Part shown: in pieces, positions 5,924 to 11,875 of the stretch
Position numbering within the stretch: the first letter of the stretch is position 1
Layout of the letters: the number at the start of each line of letters is the position of its first letter
DNA from: DATEFF01 sp964586395
GTDB lineage: Bacteria > Patescibacteriota > Saccharimonadia > Saccharimonadales > EFPC-124
DNA: 25,806 nucleotides
Assembly: GCA_964586395.1 (NCBI GenBank)
Contig: CAZPGP010000014.1
Coordinates: 1 to 25,806, forward strand
Direction of reading: 5' to 3'
Notes under the pieces: generated by a model
The model's input: only the letters and a program-made list of their open reading frames with translations
The model's database searches: none
What the model was told of the DNA's origin: nothing
Program-made: the position numbers and the translations under genes

Positions 5924-6791
5924 GCGGTCTCCGCTCGTCGTGGTCGTGGGGCCAACCGCCAGCGGGAAGAGCGCCCTTGCTATGCGCATTGCGCAGGCCC
6001 ACAACGGTGAAATTATTGCCGCCGACTCCAGGACAGTCTATCGGGGTATGGATATTGGGACCGCTAAGCCAACTTCTCAAGACCAAGAAATTGTGCCGCA
6101 TCACCTGGTTGATGTGCGGGAGCCTGACGAGCCTTTTAGCGCCGCGGAGTTTAAGGAGCTTGCAAATCAAGCGATCAACGACGTCGCTAGTAGGGGAAAA
6201 CTACCAATTATGGTGGGTGGAACGGGACTTTATATCGATGCGGTCATCTTCGACTATCATTTTGGCCCCGCCGCAGACCAGGCCCGGCGTGCCGAGCTAA
6301 ATGCGATGTTGGTCGAAGAGCTACAAGATCTATGTAGACAAAAGAACATCGTTTTGCCAATCAATAGCGGGAATAAGCGTCATCTGGTGAGGGCAATTGA
6401 GCTAGGCGGGCTTGTATCGCACAAAAAGCAGCTGCGTGGCGATACTTTCGTTGTGGGTATTTCAACAGAACGCGACATTTTGCGCGAGCGAGTGGGCGCG
6501 CGAGCTAAAGAGATGGTTGCCGAAGGTGTTCTAGAAGAGGTTGTGCGTATCGGTCAAAAGTACGCCTGGCAGGGGGAGGCCTTAAAGGGAAATATCTACC
6601 GTATCTTTAGGGGTGTAAGTGAGGGCAGCAAGACAATCGATGAAGCGACAGAGGAGTTCATTCAGAGTGATATGGCCCTGGCTAAGAGGCAGATGACATG
6701 GTTCAAGCGCAATCAGTTCATTCATTGGTCCACGAATCCGGAAGAGCTCCGGCAGCAGGTGGACACATTTTTGCGCCGGTACGCCGAGTAG
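5916..6791 (+). CDS. miaA: tRNA dimethylallyltransferase
   Basis: MiaA adds a dimethylallyl group to A37 of tRNAs that read UNN codons. The 291-residue protein shows the P-loop GPTASGKS at 12-19, the DSRTVYRGMDIGTAKP substrate-binding segment near 42-57, HHLVDVREPDE, MVGGTGLYIDAV near 101-112 and the C-terminal QMTWFKRN signature near 262-269. Length is slightly below the usual 300-315. It is the last gene of the thrS operon, with its start inside the end of the ATL gene. The -35 box for the next unit falls inside its 3' end. Confidence 0.95.
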   Translation: MPKRSPLVVVVGPTASGKSALAMRIAQAHNGEIIAADSRTVYRGMDIGTAKPTSQDQEIVPHHLVDVREPDEPFSAAEFKELANQAINDVASRGKLPIMVGGTGLYIDAVIFDYHFGPAADQARRAELNAMLVEELQDLCRQKNIVLPINSGNKRHLVRAIELGGLVSHKKQLRGDTFVVGISTERDILRERVGARAKEMVAEGVLEEVVRIGQKYAWQGEALKGNIYRIFRGVSEGSKTIDEATEEFIQSDMALAKRQMTWFKRNQFIHWSTNPEELRQQVDTFLRRYAE

Positions 6792-6800
6792 TGTTACAAT
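6771..6800 (+). promoter_or_regulatory. Promoter upstream of the HTH-nucleotidyltransferase gene
   Basis: TTGCGC (6771-6776), 18 bases, TACAAT (6795-6800). The -35 box lies within the end of miaA. The transcript would start near 6807. Confidence 0.5.
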
Positions 6801-6834
6801 CTATAGAGAGGACTACCGAGAGGCAGACATAAAC

Positions 6835-7428
6835 ATGATCGACGCATTATTTGGTTCAAAAACGAGGGTTAAGCTACTCCACCTATTCTTGAATAATCCG
6901 AATAGGGCTTTTTATGTGCGCGAGATAACACGCAAGATTGATGAACAGATTAACTCTGTTCGTCGTGAGCTCGCAAACATGCTGAGCGTGGGCATTATCA
7001 AGAGCGATAGCTCTAATAACCGCCTGTACTATGAGATCAACCAAGAGTATCAGCACTACGAACCGCTTCGCGCAATCTTTGCCGACAGTCACCTTCAATC
7101 AGAGGTGGCGGCGAGTGGAGAGGTTAACGATTGGACTAAGCGTCTCAAGCCCCTTGGCGACATTCGCGTTGCTCTCTTCAGCGGTAGCCTGGTCCGCGGT
7201 AGCTCCAGTGAGCTGGATGTTCTGCTAGCTGGCGACGTCAATAAGACTCAAGCAAAGCGCTTCTTTAAGGAGTTAGAAGAGGAAGAAGGCCGTAGTCTTA
7301 ATTACACCGTTATGAGCTACGAAGACTTTTACTACCGGCTGAGCATCAAAGACCGTTTCATAACTGCCATTACAAATGGCAAGTTTACCGTATTGCAGGA
7401 TACCGAAGGTATACTATCTAACCAGTAA
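6835..7428 (+). CDS. Winged-helix protein fused to a nucleotidyltransferase-like domain
   Basis: The protein has 197 residues. Residues 1-70 read as a winged helix-turn-helix (FGSKTRVKLLHLFLNNP start, recognition-helix region near 35-50, wing YYEIN). Residues about 108-190 resemble a minimal DNA polymerase beta-type nucleotidyltransferase, with GSLVRGSSSELDVLL at 117-131. The GS and the last Asp are kept, but the first metal-binding Asp is Glu126. Such fusions can be sensors or toxin-antitoxin-like regulators; the target here is unknown. A GAGAGG lies upstream of ATG 6835. The MBL-fold gene begins 19 bases after the stop, suggesting one operon. Confidence 0.75.
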   Translation: MIDALFGSKTRVKLLHLFLNNPNRAFYVREITRKIDEQINSVRRELANMLSVGIIKSDSSNNRLYYEINQEYQHYEPLRAIFADSHLQSEVAASGEVNDWTKRLKPLGDIRVALFSGSLVRGSSSELDVLLAGDVNKTQAKRFFKELEEEEGRSLNYTVMSYEDFYYRLSIKDRFITAITNGKFTVLQDTEGILSNQ

Positions 7429-7447
7429 AAGCAGAGGAGATACAGAG

Positions 7448-8080
7448 ATGGACATTGAATATAAAGGCGGTAACTGCGTTGTTCTGACTGTTAAGAAGAA
7501 CACTATCGTCGTAGACCCCAAACTTTCAGATATCAAGTTGAAGGATCAGGGCGCTAATGCAACCGTACAGCTTGTAACGCAGCCTAGTTTTGAAGCTCCG
7601 CATAGCGCAGAGACCTTGGTAATCGCCGGGCCGGGGGAGTATGAGGTTGTTAACCTCTCTATCCGCGGTGTCGCAGCCCGTGCCCATCTAGACGCTGAAG
7701 GCGACGGCCTTAAGGCTACGATGTACTCTGTAGCAAGTGAAGAGATTTCTGTGGCGATTGTGGGTCACGTTCACCCTGACATTAGCGAGGAGCAACTCGA
7801 GGCTCTCGGTGTTGTGGATGTTTTGATTGTGCCAGTTGGCGGTGGTGGCTATACGCTTGATGCCGCAGGTGCAGTGGATGTTGTCCGAAAGATTGGACCG
7901 AAGATTGTTATCCCGACTCACTACGCAGATAGCGCAACTGACTATCCAGTGCCTCAGGCCGACCTTGATGCATTCGTGAAGGAGTTGGGTGCCGCCGTTG
8001 AAGTTTCAAGTAAGTTGAAGCTCAAGGCTGGCACTTTCGGCGAAGTTTTGACTGTACAGCAGCTAAACCGGGTCGCGTAA
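7448..8080 (+). CDS. Degenerate metallo-beta-lactamase-fold protein
   Basis: The ATG at 7448, preceded by AGAGGAGA, is chosen over an upstream frame start that lies inside the previous gene. The 210-residue product follows the Lactamase_B_3/UlaG-like pattern: a first strand with TIVVDPKLSD, then AGPGEYEV near 58-65, GHVHPDISEEQLEALG, DVLIVPVGGGGYTLDA and IGPKIVIPTHYAD. The HxHxDH metal motif expected before the GPGEYEV segment is missing, so it may not be an active zinc hydrolase. It shares an operon with the HTH-nucleotidyltransferase gene, and an 18-bp terminator hairpin follows. Substrate is unknown. Confidence 0.75.
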   Translation: MDIEYKGGNCVVLTVKKNTIVVDPKLSDIKLKDQGANATVQLVTQPSFEAPHSAETLVIAGPGEYEVVNLSIRGVAARAHLDAEGDGLKATMYSVASEEISVAIVGHVHPDISEEQLEALGVVDVLIVPVGGGGYTLDAAGAVDVVRKIGPKIVIPTHYADSATDYPVPQADLDAFVKELGAAVEVSSKLKLKAGTFGEVLTVQQLNRVA

Positions 8081-8103
8081 GGCGACTCGGCCACCGGCCG
8101 CAC

Positions 8104-8142
8104 ATAAAATACCGGCCTCCACAGTGGAGGCCGGTATTTTAT
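8104..8142. terminator. Bidirectional terminator between the MBL gene and rpmB
   Basis: A perfect 18-bp inverted repeat (8104-8121 and 8125-8142) has a CAG apex, a GC core and A/T-rich outer ends that serve as the T run in either direction. It separates two convergent genes. Confidence 0.9.
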
Positions 8143-8161
8143 GTTTGTTTAAAGACCAGCT

Positions 8162-8353
8162 TTAAATAATCCCTTTTTTCTTCAGGGTTCGGATAGCCTG
8201 GGTGCTGACATTCATAGTGATCTTCTCGCCATCAATGACGAAAGTCTTTTTCTGAATGTTTGCTCGCCAAACATGGTTCGTACGGCGCTTTGAGTAGCTG
8301 ACTCGTTTGCCGTAGCTGTTTCCTTTACCGGTGATCTCGCATACTGTTGCCAT
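8162..8353 (-). CDS. rpmB: Ribosomal protein L28
   Basis: The 63-residue basic protein starts MATVCEITGKGNSYGKRVSYS and contains RRTNHVWRANIQKKTF and the C-terminal STQAIRTLKKKGI, all typical of L28 of the large ribosomal subunit. Length is normal. It is a single-gene unit with its own promoter and the shared terminator downstream, divergent from the M50 protease gene. Confidence 0.95.
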   Translation of the reverse strand: MATVCEITGKGNSYGKRVSYSKRRTNHVWRANIQKKTFVIDGEKITMNVSTQAIRTLKKKGII

Positions 8354-8379
8354 TAGATAGTCTCTTGTTACAAGTATAC

Positions 8380-8408
8380 ATACTACTGTTTTTCTCTGTT
8401 GAAGTCAA
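8380..8408 (-). promoter_or_regulatory. Promoter of rpmB
   Basis: On the minus strand TTGACT (8403-8408), exactly 17 bases, TAGTAT (8380-8385), 27 bases upstream of the rpmB ATG. Confidence 0.65.
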
Positions 8409-8428
8409 TACCCTTGAGGTGGATTAGC

Positions 8429-8437
8429 TGCTATACT
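8429..8437 (+). promoter_or_regulatory. Extended -10 promoter of the M50 protease gene
   Basis: TGcTATACT is an extended -10 element whose last base is only seven bases before ATG 8445. Transcription would start at or next to the start codon, giving a leaderless mRNA. No -35 box at normal spacing is seen. Confidence 0.5.
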
Positions 8438-8444
8438 GGGTGAG

Positions 8445-9083
8445 ATGGAAAACCTGAATCTTATGTATCTTGCGGTGGTGCTTGGGTCGATTTTAATTTC
8501 GATGACCCTGCACGAAGCCATGCATGCCTTTGCGAGCCACTGGCTAGGGGATGATACTGCCAAATTACAGGGGCGGCTTACGCTGAACCCTTTGTCGCAT
8601 ATCGACCCTTTTACTACTGTTTTACTGCCGTTGATGCTGGCCGCTATCGGCGCACCCCCATTTGGTGCTGCCAAGCCGGTGCCTTTTGACCCAAACAGGG
8701 TACGTTATGGCGAGTACGGTGCCGCACTCGTAGGGCTGGCTGGCCCTTTGACGAACCTTGTTTTGGCGATAGTCGCCGGCCTCATTATTCGAACACTCAC
8801 GCCTGGGGCCGACGAAATGCTATTTAGTATCTTAACCACCTTCTTAGTCGTGAACATCAGTTTCTTTGCCTTCAATATGATTCCGTTCCCGCCGTTGGAC
8901 GGTTCTAGGGTCTTGTACGCTTTTGCTCCAGATAGCGTCAGGGGCGTTATGGAGCGCATCGAGGGGATGGGCTTTGCCGCTATCATCTTCTTCATGCTTC
9001 TGTTCTACACGCTGTTGAGTGAGCCATTCGTACGCCTTATCAATTTCCTGGTCAGCTTTCTGACGGGCTACAGCATCATCTAG
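8445..9083 (+). CDS. Site-2 protease family (M50) membrane metallopeptidase
   Basis: The 212-residue integral membrane protein has the zinc motif HEAMH at 23-27 in the first membrane segment, NPLSHIDP near 48-55, and the third-ligand motif NMIPFPPLDGSR at 144-155 with Asp152. At least four further hydrophobic stretches follow. M50 proteases cut membrane-embedded substrates such as anti-sigma factors or signal peptides. There is no PDZ domain, so it belongs to the short rhomboid-unrelated YwhC/SpoIVFB-like group. Its predicted -10 box almost touches the ATG. The substrate cannot be told from context. Confidence 0.9.
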   Translation: MENLNLMYLAVVLGSILISMTLHEAMHAFASHWLGDDTAKLQGRLTLNPLSHIDPFTTVLLPLMLAAIGAPPFGAAKPVPFDPNRVRYGEYGAALVGLAGPLTNLVLAIVAGLIIRTLTPGADEMLFSILTTFLVVNISFFAFNMIPFPPLDGSRVLYAFAPDSVRGVMERIEGMGFAAIIFFMLLFYTLLSEPFVRLINFLVSFLTGYSII

Positions 9084-9091
9084 GCCAGTGG

Positions 9092-9100
9092 TGGTATAAT
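9092..9100 (+). promoter_or_regulatory. Extended -10 promoter of candidate RNA
   Basis: TGgTATAAT is a perfect extended -10 element just past the M50 stop codon. Predicted transcription start is near 9107, the first base of the long 5'/3' helix described next. Confidence 0.6.
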
Positions 9101-9106
9101 AGAGTT

Positions 9107-9274
9107 GTCCTGCGGGTAAAGTGGGGCATGGGCCAAAAGATAGATTTTCCTCTATACTTTTTGTTGATAGGGAGCTTTAAATCATCGAAGTCCGTGGATT
9201 TCGTTTGCGAGCACCCACCTGCACATAATGCGGGGAAATCGACTTCGCGCCCTTGCCCGCTCCGCAGGGCTTTT
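9107..9274 (+). ncRNA. Candidate rod-shaped structured RNA (6S-like shape)
   Basis: No protein is supported here, but the ends pair over a long distance. 9107-9115 pairs with 9262-9270 (9 bp), followed at once by four T residues. 9121-9133 pairs with 9249-9260, with a bulged G9126 and one mismatch. 9143-9151 pairs with 9232-9240. The remaining 9152-9231 can form small hairpins, for example 9187-9192 with 9197-9202. A predicted transcript of about 168 bases from an extended -10 promoter, closing in a rod with internal loops, has the size and outline of 6S RNA. No sequence signature of 6S or SRP RNA was recognised, so the class is open. tRNA-Pro starts eight bases later and might be co-transcribed. 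Confidence 0.5.
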
Positions 9275-9282
9275 ATGTATCA

Positions 9283-9359
9283 CGGGATGTGGCGCAGTCT
9301 GGTAGCGCGCACGGCTGGGGGCCGTGAGGTCGCAGGTTCAAGTCCTGTCATCCCGACCA
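9283..9359 (+). tRNA. tRNA-Pro (GGG)
   Basis: Acceptor CGGGATG / CATCCCG, anticodon loop CTGGGGG (anticodon GGG), T arm GCAGGTTCAAGTCCTGT, discriminator A and encoded CCA (9357-9359). No promoter of its own was seen; it may depend on read-through from the RNA upstream. Confidence 0.95.
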
Positions 9360-9370
9360 TGAACTTATAT

Positions 9371-9399
9371 TTGCGGACGTGCTGAACTTATTTTACAAT
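9371..9399 (+). promoter_or_regulatory. Promoter of the Nudix-RNase H gene
   Basis: TTGCGG (9371-9376), exactly 17 bases, TACAAT (9394-9399), ending 27 bases before ATG 9427. Confidence 0.6.
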
Positions 9400-9426
9400 T
9401 AGTCGTATAAAGGCGATTAAACAAAC

Positions 9427-10311
9427 ATGAGACAAAAGATTTCAGTGCGAGCTCTTATCAAGAATGATGAGAAGTTTCTGCTCGTCCGGCGCGCTAGCGG
9501 AACGCCAAGCTACATCGGGCAGTTTGAGCTGCCTGGCGGGAAGGTCGAATACGGCGAAGATCCGGAATCGAGCGTTCGCCGCGAAGTTGGCGAGGAGCTG
9601 GGCGTTGAGGCTGGTGTTACGCAGCTGTACAAAGTCGTGTCCTGGATGGACACAATTGAACGCGACACGCAGCATATCATTGTGGTGTACCTGGTTGGCC
9701 TAGTTGACCCAAGCGCTAAGGTTTCTCTCAGTAGTGAGCATGATAAATTTGTTTGGGAGAAGTTGTCAGATGTACAACTAGATGAGTTGAACCTTTTGAC
9801 TAAAGTCGTGCTGGACGACGAGCTAAAAGAATTAGCAACAGATGACGGAGTGCCTTCCGAAGGCCGAAGTGTTGATAATAATTCAACGAATGGTACCGCA
9901 CGAGAGGTGGTAGTGTATTCCGACGGTGGCTCGCGAGGTAATCCTGGTCCGTCTGCTTCGGGGTTTGTTATCTTTAGCCTGGGCGGTGAGCTTCTGTTTG
10001 AAGGAGGGAAGTATCTGGGCATTACAACCAACAACCAAGCCGAGTATCAAGCTGTTAAGCTTGGTCTCGAGAAGGCTCTGGAGCTCAATGCCCAGGTAGT
10101 TAGCTTTAGGCTGGACAGTCAGCTCGTAGCTAACCAGCTGACAGGGGTGTATCAGATAAAGAATCGTGACCTCTGGCCGATTCACGAGAGTATCAAGGAA
10201 CTTATTACGAAGTTCAAGAAGGTGACATTTACCCATGTGAGGCGTGAGTTCAATAAAGACGCCGATGGTATGGTTAACAAGATCCTTGACCAGCACGAGA
10301 GGGAAGCGTAA
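9427..10311 (+). CDS. Nudix hydrolase - RNase HI fusion protein
   Basis: The 294-residue protein has two catalytic domains. Residues 1-135 form a Nudix domain; the Nudix box spans about 37-60 with REVGEELGV intact, so it should hydrolyse a nucleoside diphosphate derivative. A polar linker (138-158) follows. Residues 159-294 form an RNase HI domain with YSDGGSRGNPGP (Asp166), NNQAEY (Glu206), RLDSQLV (Asp230) and NKDADGMVN (Asp280), a complete DEDD set for cutting RNA in RNA-DNA hybrids. The frame is unbroken and the linker shows no start signal, so this is a true fusion. Possible roles are clearing damaged nucleotides and R-loops together; that is inference. It has its own promoter. Confidence 0.9.
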   Translation: MRQKISVRALIKNDEKFLLVRRASGTPSYIGQFELPGGKVEYGEDPESSVRREVGEELGVEAGVTQLYKVVSWMDTIERDTQHIIVVYLVGLVDPSAKVSLSSEHDKFVWEKLSDVQLDELNLLTKVVLDDELKELATDDGVPSEGRSVDNNSTNGTAREVVVYSDGGSRGNPGPSASGFVIFSLGGELLFEGGKYLGITTNNQAEYQAVKLGLEKALELNAQVVSFRLDSQLVANQLTGVYQIKNRDLWPIHESIKELITKFKKVTFTHVRREFNKDADGMVNKILDQHEREA

Positions 10312-10315
10312 GGCT

Positions 10316-10344
10316 TTTACTTCAAGAGGTAATTACAGTATAAT
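10316..10344 (+). promoter_or_regulatory. Promoter of RNase P RNA
   Basis: TTTACT (10316-10321), 17 bases, TATAAT (10339-10344). Predicted transcription start is about 10351, matching the 5' end of the P1 helix. Confidence 0.65.
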
Positions 10345-10350
10345 AACTCC

Positions 10351-10702
10351 TGTCAGACTACTGAATGGTCGCTTGGCCGCAAGGCTAAGAGGAAAGTCCG
10401 GGCAGCTTAGGACAAGGCAGTTGCTAACCGCAACCGGGGGTAACCCTAGGGAAAGTGCCACAGAAACGATACCGCCACGCTTCCCGCGTGGTAAGGGTGA
10501 AAGGAGTGGGGTAAGAGCCCACAGTCAGCCTAGGTGACTAGGTTGAGAGGTAAACCCTGTCTGCTGCAAGGAGGTTCGTCTCGCCCTCACGGGCTGGTGG
10601 TTCCGCCAGACGAGCCGTTTAACCGCTTGACTACCGTAAGCAATTACGGAGCTAGATAGATGATCATTCTCGACAGAACCCGGCTTACAGGTAGCCTGGC
10701 AT
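10351..10702 (+). ncRNA. rnpB: RNase P RNA
   Basis: The catalytic RNA of RNase P trims 5' leaders from tRNA precursors. Conserved blocks are all present in order: GAGGAAAGTCCGGGC near 10389, CACAGAAACGATACC near 10459, GGGTGAAAGGAGTGGGGTAA near 10495 and the 3' block AGATAGATGATCATTC ... CGACAGAACCCGGCTTACAG near 10653-10690. The ends pair as P1 (10354-10361 with 10691-10698, one mismatch). Length of about 350 is typical of the bacterial type A form. A strong terminator follows. Confidence 0.95.
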
Positions 10703-10703
10703 G

Positions 10704-10733
10704 AAAAAACCACCCTTTACCGGGTGGTTTTTT
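10704..10733. terminator. Bidirectional terminator between rnpB and rplT
   Basis: AAAAAACCACCC and GGGTGGTTTTTT form a 12-bp stem with a six-base loop. T runs exist in both directions; it separates the convergent rnpB and infC-rpmI-rplT units. Confidence 0.9.
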
Positions 10734-10752
10734 CGTTGTGCTATCAGGTAGG

Positions 10753-11097
10753 TTACTTGGTAGCGGCTTTGACGATGTCAGTGAAAGCCTTAGGCTCGCT
10801 GACGGCTAGCTCTGCGAGAACCTTGCGGTTTACACCGATGCTGTTCTTCTTCATGCCAGCGACGAGCTGGGCGTAAGTAGTGCCGTTTTCGCGTGCTGCA
10901 GCGTTGATGCGGGTGATCCACAGGGCGCGGATGTCACGCTTCTTGTTGCGGCGGTCGCGGTATGCGTACTGCAGGGCGCGGATAACGGCCTGCTTGGCCA
11001 GGCGGAACGAGCTCGTGCGAGCGTGTTGCATGCCCTTAGCGGCCTTCAAAATCTTCTTGTGCTTAGCGCGGGCGGTAACGCCTCGTTTAACTCTCAT
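10753..11097 (-). CDS. rplT: Ribosomal protein L20
   Basis: The 114-residue basic protein opens with MRVKRGVTARAKHKKILKAA and contains FRLAKQAVIRALQYAYRDRR and LWITRINAAARENG, which is diagnostic for L20. It binds 23S rRNA early in large-subunit assembly and in several bacteria represses its own operon through the leader RNA. The ATG lies three bases after the rpmI stop, and its AGGAG ribosome binding site is inside the rpmI end. It is the last gene of infC-rpmI-rplT. Confidence 0.96.
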   Translation of the reverse strand: MRVKRGVTARAKHKKILKAAKGMQHARTSSFRLAKQAVIRALQYAYRDRRNKKRDIRALWITRINAAARENGTTYAQLVAGMKKNSIGVNRKVLAELAVSEPKAFTDIVKAATK

Positions 11098-11100
11098 TGC

Positions 11101-11295
11101 CTATGCTCCTAGTGCACGCTTTAGGTTTTTACCGATTTTGCCACGTACTTCGGAGTTAGTTCCGATAACGCGCTTACGTGATGCGCTTTTTTTCTGGAGG
11201 AAGTGGGTGCCGAAGGCACGCTCACGAAGCAGCTTACCCTTCTTGGTTAGCTTGATGCGCTTCGCTGTCCCCTTGTGGGTTTTTAGCTTTGGCAT
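11101..11295 (-). CDS. rpmI: Ribosomal protein L35
   Basis: The 64-residue protein begins MPKLKTHKGTAKRIKLTKKG and ends in the usual basic region (NSEVRGKIGKNLKRALGA). Length is standard for L35. The start is fixed by the family N-terminus and by AAGGAG 12 bases upstream. Its first 62 bases are also read in another frame as the end of infC, an unusually long overlap for this operon. Confidence 0.95.
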   Translation of the reverse strand: MPKLKTHKGTAKRIKLTKKGKLLRERAFGTHFLQKKSASRKRVIGTNSEVRGKIGKNLKRALGA

Positions 11296-11806
11296 GGGTA
11301 CTATTACTCCTTACTACTATGCTCAGGTTCTTACCGGCGAGCTGTGGTGTTTGATCAACAACCGCGACTTCTGATAGAGATTGGGTGATTCGCTCGAGGA
11401 GTTGGTAGCCAAGTTCCTGGTGAGCCATCTCGCGTCCACGGAAGAATGCCATAATTTTGACCTTGTGGCCGTCTTCCAGGAAGCTACGAATCTTGCGGAG
11501 CTTGATTTCGAGATCATTAGCGCCGATTTTGAGACCCAGCCGCATCTGCTTAACCTCAGAGGCTTTTGCATGTTTACGGTTTCGCTGCATCTCCTTCGTC
11601 TTCTGGTAGTTGTATTTACCCCAGTCGACGATGCGGGCTACAGGTGGGTTGGCGCTTGGTGAAATCTCAACGAGATCAAGTTCGTTACGTTCCGCCTCTA
11701 AAAGTGCTTCTGCTCGAGTCAGAATACCTATCTGTTCTCCGTCTGGACCGATTACTCGAAGTTCGCTTGCTCTGATTGCTTCGTTGATCCGAACTGGTTT
11801 GCTAAT
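11234..11806 (-). CDS. infC: Translation initiation factor IF-3 with AUU start
   Basis: IF-3 binds the 30S subunit and checks initiator tRNA and start codon. The start chosen is ATT at 11806, with AAGGAG (11814-11819) seven bases upstream. The protein then reads ISKPVRINEAIRASELRVIG, the normal IF-3 N-terminus, and is 190 residues. The upstream TTG (11875) and ATG (11848) lie inside the -35 and -10 boxes of the predicted promoter, so they should not be in the mRNA start region. A rare AUU start is the known basis of IF-3 self-repression in Escherichia coli. The N domain, linker (WGKYNYQKTKEMQRNRK) and C domain (ANDLEIKLRKIRSFLEDGHK) are intact. A hydrophilic tail of about 24 residues runs 62 bases into rpmI. 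Confidence 0.93.
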   Translation of the reverse strand: MSKPVRINEAIRASELRVIGPDGEQIGILTRAEALLEAERNELDLVEISPSANPPVARIVDWGKYNYQKTKEMQRNRKHAKASEVKQMRLGLKIGANDLEIKLRKIRSFLEDGHKVKIMAFFRGREMAHQELGYQLLERITQSLSEVAVVDQTPQLAGKNLSIVVRSNSTHAKAKNPQGDSEAHQANQEG

Positions 11807-11846
11807 AGAAATACTCCTTGAGCGTGGGTTATTGGTTTCGCATTCC

Positions 11847-11875
11847 ATTCTACCAGATGTGCTACGCGATTTCAA
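11847..11875 (-). promoter_or_regulatory. Promoter of infC-rpmI-rplT
   Basis: On the minus strand TTGAAA (11870-11875), exactly 17 bases, TAGAAT (11847-11852), the latter also preceded by TG one base upstream. The -35 box lies within the last codons of comM. Transcription from about 11840 leaves a leader of about 34 bases before the ATT start. Confidence 0.7.

Noticed and set aside
9128..9385. 85-codon frame covering 9128-9385
   Set aside because: It runs through the rod-like RNA and all of tRNA-Pro and has no ribosome binding site.
10244..10537. 97-codon frame at the end of the fusion gene
   Set aside because: It lies across the Nudix-RNase H gene end and the RNase P RNA.
11807..11875. TTG or ATG starts for infC
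   Set aside because: Both are inside the -35/-10 region of the predicted promoter and lack a ribosome binding site; ATT 11806 has an ideal one and matches the family N-terminus.
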